From contig NW_019775741.1 of assembly GCF_001039355.2 (NCBI RefSeq), positions 18,862 through 82,861 of the forward strand: DNA of 64,000 nucleotides. Reading direction: 5' to 3'. Source of the DNA: Lingula anatina. Lineage: Eukaryota > Brachiopoda > Lingulata > Lingulida > Lingulidae. The translations under genes and the position numbers were made by a program. Below, piece by piece: positions 57,904 through 64,000 of the stretch (positions are counted from its first letter, which is position 1; the number at the start of each line of letters is the position of its first letter). The notes under the pieces were generated by a model. It did no database searches, had not been told where the DNA came from, and saw only the letters and a program-made list of their open reading frames with translations.

Positions 57904-60900
57904 AGCTTTGGCTGGGAGTTATACGTCGAAGAAGTGACCAATGTACTGACAAAACGATGGCAAATAGACAAACTGAACGAGTTTTGCCTTTATATGAGGT
58001 ATCATTAATTCCATGATGGACAGAAATGACAAATGATGTAAGCTGTTTTCGATTCCATGTTTAATGTTCCATGCATAACTGTGTGTGGAATAACAGGATG
58101 TCTCGATAATTCCACACAAATACATTTATGTAGGACGAAAAACAATGTCTTTGTACGCACAACAATTATCAATTTTTTTTCTATTTTCTTCGTCAGGCAT
58201 TACTTTATCTCAGCTGTAATTGTTATGCACAAGAGAGACAAAGCAAAAATATCACGGCTTCCCAAATGACATGTCAAAAAATCAAAATGAAAATATATAG
58301 GCAGCGGCTTTCAACAGATGTGAACTATCTACAAATTCAGTTAAAATGGACATTAGTATTATTTCCAGGGTAGCATGCTGAGAATACACACTAAAAAGCG
58401 CATTTTCTGATCGTAATTTCTGATCGTAAATGTTCTTTTTTGTTATCCGCCCATTCCATACAGAACAAAAAGTAAGGGAAATAATGTAATGAAATTCTGT
58501 GCTATATTTCTGTGCTATTTGGCAATACTTTGAGATAAGTACTGGCTTAATCTTTAAATAAGATATTTGTAAAACATGGTGCCTTATATGTTCTTGCTTT
58601 TTGAGCATAGTGAAGCTGCGACTCTGTCAACCAGAACATACCGCATTTCTTATTCTGAAAACCCAGACCAACATCAGGCAATGTTTTTGGGGAAGGGGGC
58701 TATTGAAGGACTGCAATGCATGTACAGTACATGTAAACAAGATATACATGTATGTATCGCCAGTGATACTAATCTTCTCGCTGACTAAAAGAAAAGAAAG
58801 AGACTTGTGATGGGCTGGGATTAAGGAATTGGAAAAGGGTTCCAAAATACCGAAAAAATTCTTTTTCAAAAATACCTAAGGGGGAAACCCCTAAGCCCCC
58901 CCCCCCCCCCCCCCGAACCCCCCAAGAAGTCTACGATCCTGACTGCAATCAAAGGATTTTCAAGGCACGTACAGCAAATACTGTTGTCCCACCTTAAATA
59001 TGCACATAGAGGAGAATTCACCATGATCTATTGAGCTCGGATATGTTTCATAATCTTAGTCATTTTTACCACGTGAGGCTTTAGCTATGGACTCGGTATA
59101 TTCCGCTATTTTCGTTTCCTCTTTCCCATTTTTGCGGTGAATTCTTATAAGTCAAAATGAGCGTCCTTTTCGTACAATTTTGCCCCCACCTAACGTGACT
59201 GTTATGTTTATAACATTCATTGATTTATGCTGTAATCGGGCGAAAAAAATTATTAAGACAATCTCACACATTTCCTAATCATCCATTAATTTTGATCACG
59301 ATCAACATGCCCTGTCTTGGTATTAATTAACCTTTAATTCAGAGTTTTGAAACGAGATATACCATAGGTATAAAAAGCTTTCGAGTTACGTGAAAAAATG
59401 TGGCTTCATCAGAACATTTATTAACTCAAAGGTAATAGGCGAGTAGTGATTTCAAATTTAGCTTAGTTTTCACTTAAACAACTTTGGGCAACTGTAAATA
59501 TGAAGATGACCTCCAAATCCAATGCATATGCAAAACCCTTGGTCTTGGTTGATACCACTATTTCAGCCCAACCATGCACTAGAAATGAGAAAATGGAAAT
59601 CCCTTAACTGATTGGAATCATTTTTTTAACCTTTTGACAAATACAAAATGGGTGCCACCTATCAAGAAATAACATTTTTCTCTTATAGGAATCAAACAAA
59701 AATTTCAGAAACTATACAATTGTAGCTTATGATGTCAAAATCATTTAAATTTATTTTTTTAATCAAAATATAATTTCTTAATCAAAATGTAATTTTCTAT
59801 CACGTGTATACATGTAACAACTGTGGAGATGACTATGGAAACCACCAGATTAAGATATGTAATGGATATAATATTCTAGATATTTTTCTGAAAACTGATC
59901 TGTATGGAGATGCATGGTTTAATAGTCTGGTATTTTATATAAAAATTAAGTCGATAAATAAACGTTTAAAAGCTCCAACTTGGCGTCGTATAACAACTTG
60001 GCGTCTATAACACTTGGTTAGAAGTCTGAACTTAATAAATATAATTCACTTACCGTTGTAAGTTTTAATGATTTACATAGTTATGTGAAGGGGGAGTCTA
60101 AACAAAAATATCTATTTCATTCAACATAGTAATAAGTTTGGTTTCGACTATTTTACTGAACTTCAAGTTTTAATGACCGTATTGAGGAATCAATTTTAAG
60201 TTAAAGTTAACCTTTGCCTTAAAGTTAATAAATCCTGCTATAGCCACAATGAAGAATTGTAATTCAGAATGGCTTTAAAAACAAACCACGGCTATGCGAC
60301 TGAGACAATTGCCAGTGTACGCTCTCCAAAGCAAAGTTTTGATGGCGTGTCAAAATAACATATTTAATTCTGGAAATGTGCAAATCAATTAAGATATTTA
60401 ACCTCAGCAGAGCTTAACGTGTTACAAAATATTATTCTCCATTTATAATGAGAACATATCCTGTATACTTGCATTTCTTATTTATAAATATACTTTATTT
60501 TAATTTCCATTGTGATTTTCTTACAGTAAATTTCTGTAATAGAGACATTATCATTATTTCCATGACACGTCTAACGTAGCTTAAAGAGCCAGCAAATGTA
60601 CCAATTGTGTAATTTCGTTCTCAGTAAACATCATCATTATAAAAGCAGTATACCCCATCTGCAATAAATAGAACGTATGATTTGATCAGATATTACCATA
60701 CTGTTAAGTGCTTGAGATTTGGAATTTCATCAGTTAAAACATGTACCGGTGTACCATGAAACTCTGACTCCCCTAAAAGGTGACTGGTGACTCATCATTA
60801 TAAAAACTGACTCCCCAGTCAAATATTCATAAGGATTCCCCTCATAAAATTTGGACCCCCCTTTCATAAATCTGATTTTATTTGAGTATATGACTTTTGC

Positions 60901-62890
60901 ATAATGAAGGATACATTGGCACTTTTTGTTAGTTTGCAGGAAAAAACTTTCATGAGAAAATAAGAAAAATAAAAAAGTGTATTTTACCACACAATGGCTT
61001 CCATATGAAAAAGCTAATTATTTGACATTTGGTCAACATTTCAACCTTTTCTTTTGGTATACCTTATGAAGAAGATGTTGGAAGTATTTGAAAGTTCGAT
61101 GGTAAAATATTGGGTGATAAAAATTTTAAAAAATTACGAAAAATCTTCATTTTCATACCCATGGGATTTGGACTCCCATGAAGATTTTGTCTTACCCAGT
61201 CACCATAACATTATTTTCACATACTTACTACTACCTGCAGGATTTGGATTCCCATGTCAAAATGCTACTTATTTCATTTTTAGCGTAAGAAATCAGCCTC
61301 TGTTGTCTTTCCACGGGGCAGTCATTGAAGTTGATCAATTTACATAAAAATTTTCCTTTGACCCTTTTGGCAACGTCTTTCTCCCAGTTAAAGAACCATT
61401 TAACATGATAAATGGTTCGTGATTTGAGGCCTGTGATCCCTTTTGGTCAGACGAATGCTCTTTTCGACACTTCGCGACTCCAGTGTTTCTTGGTTAGGCT
61501 ATCGTGATAAGACCGATCTTTTTTGTATAAACCAACATGGGTTTCATAATTGACCCGATTGTTTCTACATCAAGTCAAATTTCTGTTGCACAATTTGCAA
61601 AAAATTTAACGCGGTAGAAGTGCGATGTCATAGAAGACTTCATTCTGCCTACATGTATTATTCTCACGTTGAACAAAAATATATTCAATAATACACATAA
61701 GAGAGGGCAGAGCATCCGACCCTTTACAAACAGATGAGGGAATAAGGTTCCATCTGTCCAGGACATGGGGCACAATTGCTCACACGCACTCACACAGGCA
61801 ATGTTAAAACGAAAAGAAAACACCTCTGCAGCCTGAGTAAACACATACCCAAGAATTGTGACTGCTGTGCAAGCTCACCTACTGCAATTCACAAATCTTA
61901 CCAAATAAAAAATAGCGACAATTTTATTATGTTAACAATGTGTGTACGTGGACGTGGTGTGCAAAAAGATCGTTTTCTCTGTGGGAAATAGCCAAGATAC
62001 AATAAGTTAGAAGAAACTGCCTTTCAAAACAGTAATTACATGACCCTGTCTCAGAGAGATACACTTGAACAGAAAATCAGGGGGATTTTTTTAAAGAAAC
62101 AAATAGTGTGATCTATATGTAAACATTATGTTTATTGTCTCACATTAACTACACAATGAGTAAGTGGCACATCATTGTCATTTACATTTTGTGTGCAGTC
62201 ATGTGGGTTCCGTTTTGCATAAATGAAGCAATTGAAAGAAAAATAGTCAGAACAATATTGATCTAAGTGGAAACCTATAAATTTTCTATTGAACTGAAAT
62301 TTTCAGGGAAGACTTCCCCACCCCAAATTAAATAGATGCGCAAAGAAAATACCGTGATCTGAGTTAATGTTCATGATTACATGTAACAGTGATTTAAACT
62401 CATCATGGATACCCTTAAAGGAGATCGTTACGTCACGCAAGACAAGAAAAACGTAAGGCCAGAAAGCGAGGTAGGGCTTACTTTTTATCAATATGAGTGA
62501 AAGTCACAGAGAGTAATACAAAATATCACGCAAAATATGATATGTTCTTACAGTTGTGCAGAAGTCTGTAGTTCCATAGAAAACAAGCAGAATGTATATA
62601 TCATCTGCCAATAAATTTGACCCGATGTGAAAGGAATGCATGTCTTGTGGACAAACGTTCCCTGGGATGTACTGTCCTACCAGGGCCTAGATTCCCAGCT
62701 GTATTTATAAGAAGCCAGGACATATATTCCTGTCGGACATAATTTCCTTTCACACTGAACAAATGTACTACATAACAAAAGCCCGCACAAGCATTATTAA
62801 ATATTGCATGTCCGTACAATTATTATAAACACGAAGGGGTAGGTATCGGTAATTGTCGGACGGTCTACACAGGCTTAGGGGTAAGGCGTT
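57904..62890. repeat. Segmental duplication block C (upstream of receptor gene 3)
   Basis: Third collinear copy of the receptor upstream region, closest to block B. It contains a 20-bp poly-C run (about 58895-58914) and, near 62340-62480, sequence matching the region next to T1/T2 (GCAAAGAAAATACCGTGATC). A further receptor gene body may therefore follow beyond the window. No coding exon was recognised in it. Confidence 0.8.
57988..57994 (-). promoter_or_regulatory. TATA box of receptor gene 3
   Basis: TATAAAG/GC on the minus strand, 85 bp upstream of the ATG at 57903, same position as in genes 1 and 2. Confidence 0.65.
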
Positions 62891-62992
62891 TAGATGAAAA
62901 AGATTTGTTAGGAGCTAGGAGGCGAGACAAAGGCTAGAAGATGAGACAAAGGTTTGAATACATACAATACTACTAATTGAAATTGCCTTGTT

Positions 62993-63103
62993 CAGCCTCT
63001 GTCCGCTTCTCAAGTGGAGAGAGGATACAGAGCTCTCAAAAGAATCAAATCTGACTGGAGGTCAAGTTTGGAGAACAGTATGCTTAAGTCAACACATTTT
63101 TGA
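62993..63103 (+). pseudogene. hAT transposase C-terminal dimerisation fragment
   Basis: A short open piece reads LSASQVERGYRALKRIKSDW followed by RSSLENSMLK and a stop at 63101. It matches the hAT C-terminal motif (SSA..ERGFSA.KRIK.D.RS.L). No other transposase part or terminal repeat is visible nearby. Confidence 0.6.
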
Positions 63104-63594
63104 CAACAGTTTTATCGGGGCCAAGTTTTGATGATCATTTAGTCAAGGATTCTATCAACCACTAGGTGGCAGGGTGGCACTCAGAGAATTGCATGGACCA
63201 CCCCCTTCAGCCTCTTCACGATTAAAGGACTTTTATGTCTGTATTAAGTTAAGAGAAAGAAATAAATTTTGAGGACAGCAGACCTTAAGATTATTAGCAA
63301 CAATACGTTGATAGTTAACATGTACCCGATTTGTAGCATAAGTTAATTTGCACGGCGCCACAAAAGCAAGCATTTATTTCCGTGACTTCCCAATTACGGT
63401 TTTTTATGATGGACCTCGCAGTATGCTTTTAGATTCAAACTCTTGATGTTACGTTACCATGGTAATTCGTGTTTGCTTTGCTTTTTTCAACCGTACATGG
63501 TACCAACCGCGCCGAGAGAAACAACCAACATCCATACATGCAGTTATCTAGCTAGCTCTAATGTCAATCAAACGAACTTTTCATAAACTATTTT

Positions 63595-63705
63595 AGCAGA
63601 TGTAAATCATGTTCACCTTCCGATAACTTGAACCCACGTACTGGTGTAAGCCAGAGGTTATTGTAAGAGGACATACATGTACCACGGAGCCACACATACG
63701 GAGTT
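63595..63705 (-). repeat. Decayed tRNA-derived SINE
   Basis: On the minus strand, TGTGGCTCCGTGGTACATG (A-box-like) and GTGGGTTCAAGTTATCGG (B-box-like) are about 45 bp apart. Related remnants are at about 30720-30780 and 25746-25852. The remaining 62890-64000 shows no gene. Confidence 0.4.
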
Positions 63706-64000
63706 AGTAATCAATGGCTCGAAAAAAGCTTTCTGTCTCTCTGAGAAATCCTCGTTCCAAGAAAGGTGGGGGCGTTTTAACTTTGAGTTTTCTATTGAGA
63801 TTTAGTTTGTCTTCTCTCATAACACAACGAGCATGATGAGATGCAAGGCTGTCACTCTTGGCACGTTTTAAGGGCTTAAAAAGAAGTCCTTTTTTTTCAC
63901 AGTAGCATCTACATACGCTGGACTGTTTAAAAAGATTTTCAAAAAAAAAAAAGCCGTCGAAAAAATGCATTTTTTCTACTGAACGCGTTTTACGGGTGGC

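Overview
The window is eukaryotic. It is AT-rich, with spliceosomal introns (GT..AG, consistent phases), many microsatellites and a high load of small transposable elements. The gene content (a DXO/RAI1 decapping nuclease, an SLC15-type transporter, a fibrinogen-domain lectin and a clustered GPCR family) and the frequent TAGGCCTA and TACATGTA words suggest a marine invertebrate, most likely a non-vertebrate deuterostome such as an echinoderm. The species is inferred, not shown. Eight isolated 'n' bases (23390, 24898, 31215, 31869, 38364, 40817, 47827, 56086) lie where homology to other parts of the window breaks off. They look like contig joins, so long-range order across them is uncertain.

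Left part, 1-27 kb. A partial SLC15/POT-type transporter runs on the minus strand (1135-4778). A P-superfamily DNA transposon (6735-8117) follows, with 77-78 bp terminal inverted repeats, an exact 8-bp target duplication and one THAP zinc-finger exon. It ends about 150 bp upstream of the start codon of a complete seven-exon DXO gene (8265-17391, plus). DXO intron 6 is 6 kb long and packed with repeats, and the DXO stop codon lies inside a second repeat element (17378-18163). The 18-27 kb stretch holds a hAT-like terminal exon, simple repeats, a tandem array of about 175-bp units carrying a YY1-like motif, and tRNA-derived SINE remnants.

Middle, 27.7-30.6 kb. A complete six-exon secreted fibrinogen-related (FReD) lectin gene of 319 residues.

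Right part, 31-64 kb. A minus-strand family of seven-transmembrane receptors. Each has a large N-glycosylated, cysteine-rich ectodomain plus TM1-3 in one long exon (E), and TM4-7 in a second exon (T). There are three E exons (E1 45459-46880, E2 53417-54826, E3 56494-57903) and three T exons (T1 39279-39806, T2 41748-42275, T3 52233-52754). E2+T3 and E1+T2 form two intact genes. E3 has no T partner before a contig join. T1 is a near-identical copy of T2 and may be an assembly duplicate. The upstream regions of the receptor genes recur as three collinear blocks (about 31.5-37.4, 46.9-51.4 and 57.9-62.9 kb), and the first has lost its receptor. Paralogous empty sites date several insertions: a 1.06-kb TIR element, a 1.6-kb TIR element containing a broken non-LTR retrotransposon, and a 158-bp fold-back element. 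Nothing in the window shows prokaryotic or viral gene organisation.
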